From positions 43,603-107,602 of the forward strand of contig JAFLCK010000017.1 of assembly GCA_017303615.1 (NCBI GenBank): a stretch of DNA of 64,000 nucleotides, written 5' to 3'. The notes beneath the pieces are model-generated. The model was not told where the DNA came from. It did not search any database and saw only the letters and a program-made list of their open reading frames with translations. This DNA is from Obscuribacter phosphatis_A. GTDB lineage: Bacteria; Cyanobacteriota; Vampirovibrionia; Obscuribacterales; Obscuribacteraceae. A program made the position numbers and the translations under genes. Below are positions 51,261-58,785 of this stretch, piece by piece; within the stretch, counting starts at the first letter, position 1; each line of letters opens with the position of its first letter.

Positions 51261-52019
51261 TTACATCTTCTTCAGTTGTTCCTGTACGGCCTTGGCTTCT
51301 ACAGTCTTACCCTGTCCAACCAAAGCTATATGCAATTGTTGCAGCGAAATTTTGCGCCATTCTTTGGAAATCAAATTTATTGGCGCACCGGCTGCTATGT
51401 TTATGCACTTTCTCCAATCTTGTTCGGCTTCCGCCCATTTTCTCTGACCGTTGTAATAGAGACCCGGATAGAGATGACAGTTGAAAAACCAATTGGGCAT
51501 CGGGCGTTTTTCTTGGGGCTGTTTATAGAAAATGCGCTGGGCCAGAAGGAAATACTTCATCGACTCTTTGCACTTATCGCCGCCCTGCATCCAAAGTCCG
51601 ATGCCGAGGCGGACGCAATATTGCCCTAGTTTGGTTTGGCCGGCTTGAGCTTTGACGGCATCATCTAGGTGTTTTTTCAAAATCTCGACGCCGACACCTG
51701 GTTTGTTTTGCGTAAAGATATAGGGATGCGCCTCTTTAAACTCAGCTTCAGGAAAAGCAACTTTTGTATCAGGCTCGGCATCAACATAGCGCGAAATTTC
51801 TTCGTCAGTGACAAGCGGCGGTTCTTTGGGTGCTTCAGGCTTGCTCGGTTTGCTTGATGTTTTGCCGCCGCTGGGTTCGCTGCCCCCGCTACAGGCTGTC
51901 AGAGAGGCAACTGCAATAGTAAAAATGGCGACAATAGCCAGGCTCTTTAAGCCAGCGCTTCCTATAAATACTAGAGGACCGTTTTGTACCTTGTCTTCAG
52001 CGGCTGGGGATTGCCTCAT
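51261..52019 (-). CDS. TPR lipoprotein, first gene of HTTM module 2
   Basis: A 252-aa protein with a lipoprotein-type N-terminus: a polar head, a hydrophobic core and the lipobox LTAC (Cys at about residue 43), then a Ser/Lys/Pro linker. The rest is helical: GQYCVRLGIGLWMQGGDKCKESMKYFLLAQRIFYK, then GLYYNGQRKWAEAEQDWRKCI and LQQLHIALVGQGKTVEAKAVQEQL, about three TPR-like repeats. GGAG lies 8 nt before the ATG. It is the likely membrane-bound TPR member of module 2 and stands upstream of the partner gene by 26 nt. Confidence 0.8.
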   Translation of the reverse strand: MRQSPAAEDKVQNGPLVFIGSAGLKSLAIVAIFTIAVASLTACSGGSEPSGGKTSSKPSKPEAPKEPPLVTDEEISRYVDAEPDTKVAFPEAEFKEAHPYIFTQNKPGVGVEILKKHLDDAVKAQAGQTKLGQYCVRLGIGLWMQGGDKCKESMKYFLLAQRIFYKQPQEKRPMPNWFFNCHLYPGLYYNGQRKWAEAEQDWRKCINIAAGAPINLISKEWRKISLQQLHIALVGQGKTVEAKAVQEQLKKM

Positions 52020-52087
52020 CTTGCCTACTCCGTACCATTAACTAAGAGAAACAGTAATAGATAATAAAGCAACTTACAACTATAGAA

Positions 52088-53407
52088 CTAGGCGTCCCTA
52101 TTTTTTGCCAGCAACTTTTTGATTTTTGTTCCGAAAACCACGGTTATTGGTGCCATCAACATAGAAGCAACAACCACTACAGCGCCTACGGCATTTAATT
52201 CTTTGAGGAAGTAAAGGCTAGAGACCAGGCTGAGATTCTCTTCCAGGTAGATGGCAATGAGAGCGCTCAAGAACAAGACCCCGACATTGCGAAGGCTGAT
52301 AATCACTCCGCTATTGCCGCTTTGGCTCAGACCGCTAAGAAATCGCGCTTCTTCGCCGATGGCTGTGGCTCCTGTCAAAGCCGCCGAGGCATAAAGACAG
52401 AAAACTGCTAGGGAGGAACCCTTGCAGATTGCTCCAGATAGATATAGAGATAGTGATAAGAGTGACATCACCAGCCAAAGTTTCTTTATAGAGAGTCTTT
52501 GTTCTATAAAAGGAGACAACAGCGCACCAGCGGCAAAAGAAAGACTCAGTCCGGCTGCTAGCTCAGACATGGGTAGAAAGACCTGGGCTGATGTTTGCAC
52601 CACCTGGCCCTGCACGGCAAATATAGAGCAAGCTGTCAGCAAGGCAATAGCAGGCAAACTCATCAGACCGACCATCAAGCCGTGTGGAAACGGATCTTTT
52701 GAACTGGAATTTTCTTTCTTTCTCTTGGCCTGAACTTGAATAGGGGTAGCGCTTTCTAATTGATTGAAAAACACAGTTATGATTGATATCAAATAGAGTA
52801 TCAAGCATATATTGAGCGGCCAGCTGGCACCAAAAGTATTAGTAAGTGCCGGAGCCAATTTCAAACTAACTGCCTGACCCAAACACCAGCATGCAACAGC
52901 CGGTGCTAGATTTTTATTGAAGCTCTCTTTGTCGGCGCTCGGCAAGACTTTCTTCAATATAAACAACAAAGACCAATGAGAAGAAAGCAGAATCAAACAA
53001 AGCAATGCGGCAATGATCTCGGGGCTTAGTGTCTGGCGCAATTGGCTAGAAGTGAGAGCCAAAGCCATCGTCAAGCGAAAAAGTTTGGCTTTATCCAGTC
53101 GATTCCAGTTGCTTTTGTAATTGTTTAACGTACTTAGCTTTTCAGACAGATAACCAGTCACTGTCATAAAGAAAATGAGCGGGATGAAAATCAAAAGACT
53201 GCCTCTAATCTGGCTGTCGTAAGTAGGTCCCGGTGTAGTAAAAACGGCGAACGAGGCTAGATACAAAAGCATCGACCAGTCTGCCAAACTAGTCAGAAAT
53301 ATAGGCGCCAAAGCAAAGGCAAACAGCTGTCCTTTTGACCGCCCCTTACTTTCAATTAAATCCGCTTCGACTAGTGTAGAAGCGGATACTTTGAGGACTC
53401 TGTTCAT
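52088..53407 (-). CDS. MFS-like transporter
   Basis: A 439-aa protein with about 12 hydrophobic helices in two halves, separated by a charged linker (QAKRKKENSSSKDPFPHG). Small-residue-rich helices and a SLSFAAGALLSPFIEQRL loop fit the major facilitator superfamily, but no subgroup signature is seen. The start is ATG 53407, with a TTG at 53410 just before. It precedes the TPR lipoprotein gene of HTTM module 2 on the same strand, with a 68-nt gap; membership in that transcript is possible. Confidence 0.65.
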   Translation of the reverse strand: MNRVLKVSASTLVEADLIESKGRSKGQLFAFALAPIFLTSLADWSMLLYLASFAVFTTPGPTYDSQIRGSLLIFIPLIFFMTVTGYLSEKLSTLNNYKSNWNRLDKAKLFRLTMALALTSSQLRQTLSPEIIAALLCLILLSSHWSLLFILKKVLPSADKESFNKNLAPAVACWCLGQAVSLKLAPALTNTFGASWPLNICLILYLISIITVFFNQLESATPIQVQAKRKKENSSSKDPFPHGLMVGLMSLPAIALLTACSIFAVQGQVVQTSAQVFLPMSELAAGLSLSFAAGALLSPFIEQRLSIKKLWLVMSLLSLSLYLSGAICKGSSLAVFCLYASAALTGATAIGEEARFLSGLSQSGNSGVIISLRNVGVLFLSALIAIYLEENLSLVSSLYFLKELNAVGAVVVVASMLMAPITVVFGTKIKKLLAKNRDA

Positions 53408-53710
53408 CAAATTGGCTTGCCCGAATACTCGTCTAATTGTCCGCTATTACTTACCAGTCTTTTGAGAAGTGCCACAGTCCCATTTAATTCAAGCTGAGAC
53501 TGCGCTTGCAAAGGGAGTTCTCTCGCTCACCCATATTAATTCCTTATAAGTTGATGGTGAGTTGAAGGCGGAGCGAGCCGCTATGCGGCGTATATTCAAT
53601 CGCTAGCGGCTCTGCATTAGCATTGTGAAATTACAGAACTGGGCGCTTCTGGGACAATCAAAGAGGTATCTCGCTAGGGCTCAGGTTTTGTTTTCGTAAG
53701 GTAATCGCCC
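53408..53710. other. 303-nt divergent intergenic region with alternative hairpins
   Basis: No gene is seen. Between 53575 and 53612 the same arm can fold two ways: GCCGC-TAT-GCGGC (53577-53589), or GAGCCGCTA with TAGCGGCTC (53575-53583 with 53604-53612). The two are mutually exclusive. The region must hold the promoters of the MFS-like gene (minus) and of the lipase-like gene (plus). Confidence 0.45.
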
Positions 53711-54757
53711 ATGCACTCCGCCATGCCTTCAATATTTTCGAAAAGTCTAAGCAATCTAGGTCTTGCTTTGCTTGCTCTTTTGGTCAGTCAAACACTTTGC
53801 TTTGAAAGAGCTTGCGCCCTTGCTGCTCGGGAAGGGGCCGCTTCAGAATTAAGGGCAGGTGCAATTACCAAATTAAGTTCAGAGACCAAATTAAATTCAA
53901 AGAGTAAAGTGAGACGCGGTAATGCACCGTGTTTGAGCTGGTACGAGTCGGACAAGCCGGTCAAAGCAGTTTTTCTCTGTGTTCATGGTCTAGGGCTGCA
54001 TAATGGTACTTACGAGCCTCTCGGCAAAACGCTGAGCGCACTTGGTTATCCTGTTTATGCCATCGATGTTAGAGGCTTTGGCTCATGGATGGAGGCTCGT
54101 GGACGCGAGCGCGTCGATTTTGAAGGCTGCTTGGCCGATATAAAGAGCACCCTCAAAGTCATTCGGAGAGCCCATCCGGGTAAGCCGGTTTTTTTATTGG
54201 GTGAATCTATGGGCGGTGCTATCGCCTTGCGTGCCACTGCTCTATATCCTGAACTCGTCGATGGTCTTATCTCTTCAGTGCCGGCCGGGGACCGTTTCAA
54301 GCAGGGGCGCACTTCTCTCAAAGTGGCTTGGCATTTTCTTGCCGACCCTCATAAACAGATCAATGTGGGCGAAAGTGTGATCAAGCAAGCCACAGACAAA
54401 CAAGAGCTAAGAGAAGCTTGGCAGAGCGACCCGCTAGCCCGCATGAAATTGTCACCTAAAGAGCTTTTGCAGTTTCAGCTTTTTATGAATCAGAATCACG
54501 AAAGTGTCAAAGAAATCAAGAACAAGCCTGTTTTGATTGTGCAAGGGGTGCAGGATAAGTTGGTCAAGCCGACAGGAACTGTGGAACTTTTCAACGAGAT
54601 GGCTACTCCCGACAAAGAGATTGCTCTCATACCCAATGGCGAGCACCTAATTTTTGAAGAGAACCAGTTTACTCAAGAGGTAATCGAAAAATTGCTTACT
54701 TGGGTAAGCAGCCATATTGAAGGTGCAAAACTTGGAGAAGATAAAGTTGAGAAATAA
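53711..54757 (+). CDS. exported alpha/beta hydrolase (monoacylglycerol lipase-like)
   Basis: A 348-aa protein with a signal peptide (hydrophobic 16-30, cleaved near ACA/LAA) and a Lys/Ser linker. The hydrolase core has VHGLGLHNGTYEPL, AIDVRGFGSW, the elbow GESMGG with Ser166, and the acid in GVQDKLVKP plus His312 in NGEHLIFEEN, which is the monoacylglycerol lipase layout. Lipid or ester hydrolysis outside the cytoplasm is expected. In contrast to the cysteine enzyme at 18612, the nucleophile here is the usual Ser. Its 3' end overlaps the thioredoxin-like gene by 11 nt. Confidence 0.85.
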   Translation: MHSAMPSIFSKSLSNLGLALLALLVSQTLCFERACALAAREGAASELRAGAITKLSSETKLNSKSKVRRGNAPCLSWYESDKPVKAVFLCVHGLGLHNGTYEPLGKTLSALGYPVYAIDVRGFGSWMEARGRERVDFEGCLADIKSTLKVIRRAHPGKPVFLLGESMGGAIALRATALYPELVDGLISSVPAGDRFKQGRTSLKVAWHFLADPHKQINVGESVIKQATDKQELREAWQSDPLARMKLSPKELLQFQLFMNQNHESVKEIKNKPVLIVQGVQDKLVKPTGTVELFNEMATPDKEIALIPNGEHLIFEENQFTQEVIEKLLTWVSSHIEGAKLGEDKVEK

Positions 54758-55412
54758 GATCGCATCAGGCACAGTATCTTTGCTGGCTCTATCTTTGCTC
54801 TGTCTGCAATTTAGCCAGGTTTGGGCTGGTACAGTGACTAAGCCTGCTCTGGCTGAACTGGTGAAGGCAGTGGAAAAGACCCCTGAGTCTGCTCCAGCTA
54901 GATTGGCTTTAGGCGAAGCTTATTTAAGCAGCAAAGATTTTCAGAAAGCGAAAGAAAACCTGCGACTAGCTGTGCGATTTGGTAAGGGCAATGCCATTTC
55001 TCAGAAAGCCAATAGTTTGCTTGTGGGTCTGCCAAGCGCTGTGGTCAAACCTAAGACCGGCCCTCAAACTAGAATGATTGCCTCTATGCTTGGTTTGGGG
55101 CGAGTGCGCGGTATGGAAGGTGCCAAGCCCACTGTAATCGATTTTTATGCTTCTTGGGCCCAGCCCTGCAAGCAGCTAAGCGGTGTCATGGATAAGTTTA
55201 AGACCTCATATAAAGACAAGGTCAAATTTATGCGTGTCGACGTTGATGATCCCGGCAGTGAGAGTCTGCTCGATCAATATGAAGTAAGCCCGGTACCTAC
55301 CGTGGTCTTTCTCAATGAAGAAGGTGAAGTTGTCTCTTACTCAGTTGGCTTTTCGGGCGAGAATAGTGTAAAAGAAGGGCTGAATAAAATATTGAGTGCT
55401 AACGCCAAGTAA
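54747..55412 (+). CDS. exported TPR-thioredoxin-like protein with a single active-site cysteine
   Basis: From TTG 54747 (GGAG 9 nt upstream) the 221-aa protein has a signal peptide ending VWA, one helical TPR-like unit (APARLALGEAYLSSKDFQKAKENL) and a C-terminal thioredoxin fold (about 120-220) with VIDFYASW and the cis-Pro segment SPVPTVVFL. The active-site C-G-P-C is replaced by W137-A-Q-P-C141, so only the second Cys remains and it is the only Cys in the mature protein. Disulfide exchange in the classical way is not possible; a chaperone-like or mixed-disulfide role is inferred. It is translationally coupled to the lipase-like gene. Confidence 0.8.
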   Translation: MRNKIASGTVSLLALSLLCLQFSQVWAGTVTKPALAELVKAVEKTPESAPARLALGEAYLSSKDFQKAKENLRLAVRFGKGNAISQKANSLLVGLPSAVVKPKTGPQTRMIASMLGLGRVRGMEGAKPTVIDFYASWAQPCKQLSGVMDKFKTSYKDKVKFMRVDVDDPGSESLLDQYEVSPVPTVVFLNEEGEVVSYSVGFSGENSVKEGLNKILSANAK

Positions 55413-55429
55413 GAGAGTGTCTTGGGCTT

Positions 55430-56968
55430 ATGTCCCAATTGAAGCAAAGTCCTTTATTTAAGCTGTTTCTTGATGCTTGCTGCAAGCATCCACAGAAGAC
55501 TTTTCTGGTATTCGGCAGCCATAGTTTTAGCTATAGTGATATCCAGCGCAAAGTCTCTCAGCTGAGCGAGAAACTGGCCCAAGTCGGTCTCAGACAGGGC
55601 GATAGAGTAGCAATCTATCTCTTTAATTCGCCCGAGTTTGTCGTTTCTTTTTTAGCCCTCAATTGTTTGGGCATCACAGTGGTGCCGGTCAATCCACTGC
55701 TTAAAGAAGAAGAGATTGAGCATATTTTGTCTGACTCGCAGGCGCGGGCACTGCTTGCTCATCGCGAGACTAAGATTACTAAGTTGGCGCAGCCTCATCT
55801 GGCTTTGAATTTAGATCTAAAGCTTGAACCCGATCTTGAACTCAATCTATTTAGATTTGATTCTTTGCAAAGTGCTGATCAAGAAAGCTCAGATCAAGAA
55901 AGCTCAGAACAAGATTTAGATAGTACCGCCGCTTTGATAGTCTATACCAGCGGCACAACCGGCAAGCCCAAGGGCGCGGTCCTTAGTTATGCTAATGTGG
56001 CTTTTACAATCGAGTCCTATCCCCATCGTTTTTGTCTCAAGCAAGATGACATGCTGCTTGGCGTCTTGCCTCTCTGTCATCTCTATGGCTTATTGGTAGT
56101 GCTGGCCGGTGCTTTGAAGGCGGGCTGCGGCATAGTGCTCATGAAGCAGTTCGATGCCGCCGAGGCGATTTTGTTGCTTAGATCTGAGGCGGTGTCAGTA
56201 CTGCCGGCGGTGCCGACTATGCATCAGTTTATTTTGATGGAATTAGATAAGGAAGGCAAGGAAAGTCGTCTGGAAAGTTTGCGTCTTTGCACTACTGGTG
56301 GTGCGGCTATGCCCCGAGACCTTCTCGTTGCCCTGAAAGAACGTCTGCGGGTGCCTGTATTGGAAGGCTATGCCCTCACCGAAACCACCGTAATTGCCAC
56401 GCTCAACCCCGAGGGCGATGCCAGGCTGGGTAGCGTCGGTACTGCCTTCCCGGGAATCGAGATAGCGATTGAGAAAGACGGTATCAGATCTAGCCGAAGC
56501 TTTGGTGATGGAGAGAGCGAGGTCGGCGAGATCTTGCTTAAAGGTGCTTGCATAATGAAAGGTTATTTCAATAATGCTGCGGCAACTGCTGAAGTAATAA
56601 AGGACGGCTGGTTTTACACCGGAGATCTAGGTTATCTGGATGCCGATGGTTATCTATATATAGTTGGACGCTCAAAGGAATTGATAGTAAGAGGGGGCAT
56701 GAACATTTATCCCCGCGAAATAGAAGAAGTCTTGCTCCGTCTGCCCGCCATCGCCGAATGTGCAGTGGTGGGTGTTCCCGATCGCTATATGGGTGAAAGA
56801 GTGAAGGCTTTCATAGTTTTGAAAAGCGGTGCTTGCCTTACAGAAGATGAAATCAAGAGTTTTTGTAAGATTCATTTGGCTGACTACAAGATGCCCCGTG
56901 CCATAGAGTTTCTTGATAAGCTGCCCCGTAATTCTACAGGCAAAGTATTGAAACGCTTGCTTTGCTGA
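55430..56968 (+). CDS. long-chain acyl-CoA synthetase/AMP-dependent ligase
   Basis: A 512-aa ANL-superfamily enzyme. The P-loop YTSGTTGKPKGAVLSY, the A5-type EGYALTETTV, the hinge YTGDLGYLDADGYLYIVGRSKELIVRGGMNIYP and the C-terminal Lys in PRNSTGKVLKR are all present. It activates a carboxylic acid, probably a fatty acid, with ATP and CoA. An acidic, Ser/Gln-rich linker of about 35 residues (SADQESSDQESSEQD) just before the P-loop is unusual and comes from a 15-bp tandem duplication. It starts 17 nt after the thioredoxin-like gene's stop. Confidence 0.88.
   Translation: MSQLKQSPLFKLFLDACCKHPQKTFLVFGSHSFSYSDIQRKVSQLSEKLAQVGLRQGDRVAIYLFNSPEFVVSFLALNCLGITVVPVNPLLKEEEIEHILSDSQARALLAHRETKITKLAQPHLALNLDLKLEPDLELNLFRFDSLQSADQESSDQESSEQDLDSTAALIVYTSGTTGKPKGAVLSYANVAFTIESYPHRFCLKQDDMLLGVLPLCHLYGLLVVLAGALKAGCGIVLMKQFDAAEAILLLRSEAVSVLPAVPTMHQFILMELDKEGKESRLESLRLCTTGGAAMPRDLLVALKERLRVPVLEGYALTETTVIATLNPEGDARLGSVGTAFPGIEIAIEKDGIRSSRSFGDGESEVGEILLKGACIMKGYFNNAAATAEVIKDGWFYTGDLGYLDADGYLYIVGRSKELIVRGGMNIYPREIEEVLLRLPAIAECAVVGVPDRYMGERVKAFIVLKSGACLTEDEIKSFCKIHLADYKMPRAIEFLDKLPRNSTGKVLKRLLC
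55877..55906 (+). repeat. perfect 15-bp tandem duplication in the acyl-CoA ligase gene
   Basis: GATCAAGAAAGCTCA occurs twice in direct succession (55877-55891 and 55892-55906), keeping the reading frame and giving the DQESS repeats. Perfect identity indicates a recent event. Confidence 0.85.
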
Positions 56969-57022
56969 CTTGGATACAGATAATAGGCTAAGATAGTCGG
57001 TGTCTAATGTGGAGTGTGCTAA

Positions 57023-58276
57023 GTGAAGTGGGCTTCTTCTCTAGAGCTAACTGAAGATCTATCTGAAGAAATTCCAGAGGAAACTCTGGCGCAATTGCCT
57101 GATTGCGGGGAGGACGCCACACTGAGATCCGCCCTCAGACTTTGTCATTCCTTGGCCGGCACCTTAAGCTTTAAGCTGGGTGGTAATCCTGATCTGCTTT
57201 TGCTGTTTGTCTCGCCTGAATATCGAGAGAAACTGGAACCAATTGGTCGCTACCTAAGAGAGCGCCTTTCTCCGGCTTCTTTTATTGGCTGCACCGGCGC
57301 CGGACTGATCGGTGGCGGCGTGGAAGCTGAAAATCAGTCAGCCATTGCCTTGACCGGAGCGATTCTGCCCGGGGTGGAAATGCGCGCCTTCCACATAGTC
57401 AGTGACGCCATTCCCGACCTGGATGATCCGCCCGACAGCTGGGAAAAGCTTATGCAGGTGCAGGGACAGGAAGAACCGGTCTTTATTTTGCTTGGGGACC
57501 CTTTTAGTTTTAAGATAGAACCGTTCGTGCAGGGTCTTGACTATGCCTTTCCCCGTTCGGTCAAACTGGGCGGCTTAGCCTCGGGTGGACATAAGGCCGG
57601 TGAGATTCGCATGCTGGCTCAAGACCGGGTTTTCCGATCGGGGCTTGTGGCTCTTACCCTCAAGGGCAATATTCAGGTAGATCCTGTGCTTGTCCAGGGC
57701 TGCCGTGCTTTCGGCAAAATCAGTCGGGTTACCCGCTGCGATCGCAATCTCTTATATGAGCTTGATGGAAAACCCGCTGTTTCGGTGCTTAAGGAGGCAG
57801 TGGAAAGACTATCCGAGAAAGATCAGAAACTGGTAAAGGATCAGCTCTTTATCGGAGTGGCTATGGACGAATTCAAAGACCAACTCAAGACCGGTGATTT
57901 TTTGGTCAGATCGATAATTGGTATTGAACCCTTGAGCGGAGCACTTTTGGTCGGTGAGGTCTTGAGACCGGAAAGGACCGTGCAGTTTCATCTGCGAGAT
58001 GCCGGATCTTCCGAGAAAGATTTGAACCAGCTTTTTTCACGTTATGTAGAAGATAAAGAAAGAAATGGCGAACCCCGCGGCGCCCTTTTGTTTTCTTGCT
58101 TAGGTCGGGGGCAGGGTCTCTACGGTAAACCCAATTATGACAGTGATACATTGAGGAGTTATTTGGGCGAAATTCCCATCGGAGGCTTCTTCTGTAACGG
58201 CGAAATAGGCACTGTCGGGAAGTCCACCTATTTGCACAATTACACTTCCAGTTTCGGCATTTTCAGGGAGAAATAG
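57023..58276 (+). CDS. FIST-domain small-ligand sensor protein
   Basis: A 417-aa protein consisting of the FIST N and FIST C domains: FIGCTGAGLIGGGVEAENQSAIAL, VKLGGLASGG, RSGLVALTLKGN, then IIGIEPLSGALLVGEVLR and LLFSCLGRGQGLYG with IGGFFCNGEIGTVG near the end. FIST domains are thought to sense small molecules such as amino acids and usually pair with signalling domains; here the protein stands alone. GGAG lies 8 nt before GTG 57023. The next gene starts 2 nt after its stop. Confidence 0.88.
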   Translation: MKWASSLELTEDLSEEIPEETLAQLPDCGEDATLRSALRLCHSLAGTLSFKLGGNPDLLLLFVSPEYREKLEPIGRYLRERLSPASFIGCTGAGLIGGGVEAENQSAIALTGAILPGVEMRAFHIVSDAIPDLDDPPDSWEKLMQVQGQEEPVFILLGDPFSFKIEPFVQGLDYAFPRSVKLGGLASGGHKAGEIRMLAQDRVFRSGLVALTLKGNIQVDPVLVQGCRAFGKISRVTRCDRNLLYELDGKPAVSVLKEAVERLSEKDQKLVKDQLFIGVAMDEFKDQLKTGDFLVRSIIGIEPLSGALLVGEVLRPERTVQFHLRDAGSSEKDLNQLFSRYVEDKERNGEPRGALLFSCLGRGQGLYGKPNYDSDTLRSYLGEIPIGGFFCNGEIGTVGKSTYLHNYTSSFGIFREK

Positions 58277-58278
58277 CT

Positions 58279-58785
58279 ATGTTCAATGCGAAGCTTTCAG
58301 CTCAGGCACTCTTACTATCTCTGGTATTCAATCTCAGCTCCGTCTCTTTAGCCCAAGCGGCGCCTTCCCAAAGCGCCTCAGGCAAAGGCCAAAGCGCCGC
58401 CGCTAAAAATAAAGCCGGCGCAGCCTCGGCCAAGAGCGGTGCCCCCTCTCAGAGCAGTGGAGCCTCACAGGCTGCTATTCGCGCCTATTGCAATCAGACT
58501 TGGAGCAAAATAATCGGCAAATGGCTTTTGGCTGACGGCAATAATCATGTGACCATTACCTGCGAAATTAGTTCGGACGGTTCTTTGGGGGATCTGTCCG
58601 TGACCAGTTCACCGAAGAGTGCCGAAGCAGAAGCTGCTGCCATTAATGCCCTACAGGAAAGCAAGCCGCTCAATCTTTTGCCATCGGGCATGAGCCGCGC
58701 TAAGATTACAATAGTGTTCGATTCAAAGGCAGATCCTCATGGTGATTCGTCTTCTAGTGGTTCTGTTCGTTTGGATCCTATTTAG
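58279..58785 (+). CDS. exported TonB-C-terminal-like protein
   Basis: A 168-aa protein with a signal peptide (cleaved near AQA), a Ser/Ala/Gly/Lys-rich linker (about 30-65) and a C-terminal domain of about 85 residues with HVTITCEISSDGSLGDLSV and AEAAAINALQESKPLNLLP. That scheme matches the TonB C-terminal fold (two strands, helix, strand). There is no TonB membrane anchor in the usual sense, so it is probably a periplasmic binding domain. It overlaps the next gene by 47 nt. Confidence 0.65.
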   Translation: MFNAKLSAQALLLSLVFNLSSVSLAQAAPSQSASGKGQSAAAKNKAGAASAKSGAPSQSSGASQAAIRAYCNQTWSKIIGKWLLADGNNHVTITCEISSDGSLGDLSVTSSPKSAEAEAAAINALQESKPLNLLPSGMSRAKITIVFDSKADPHGDSSSSGSVRLDPI

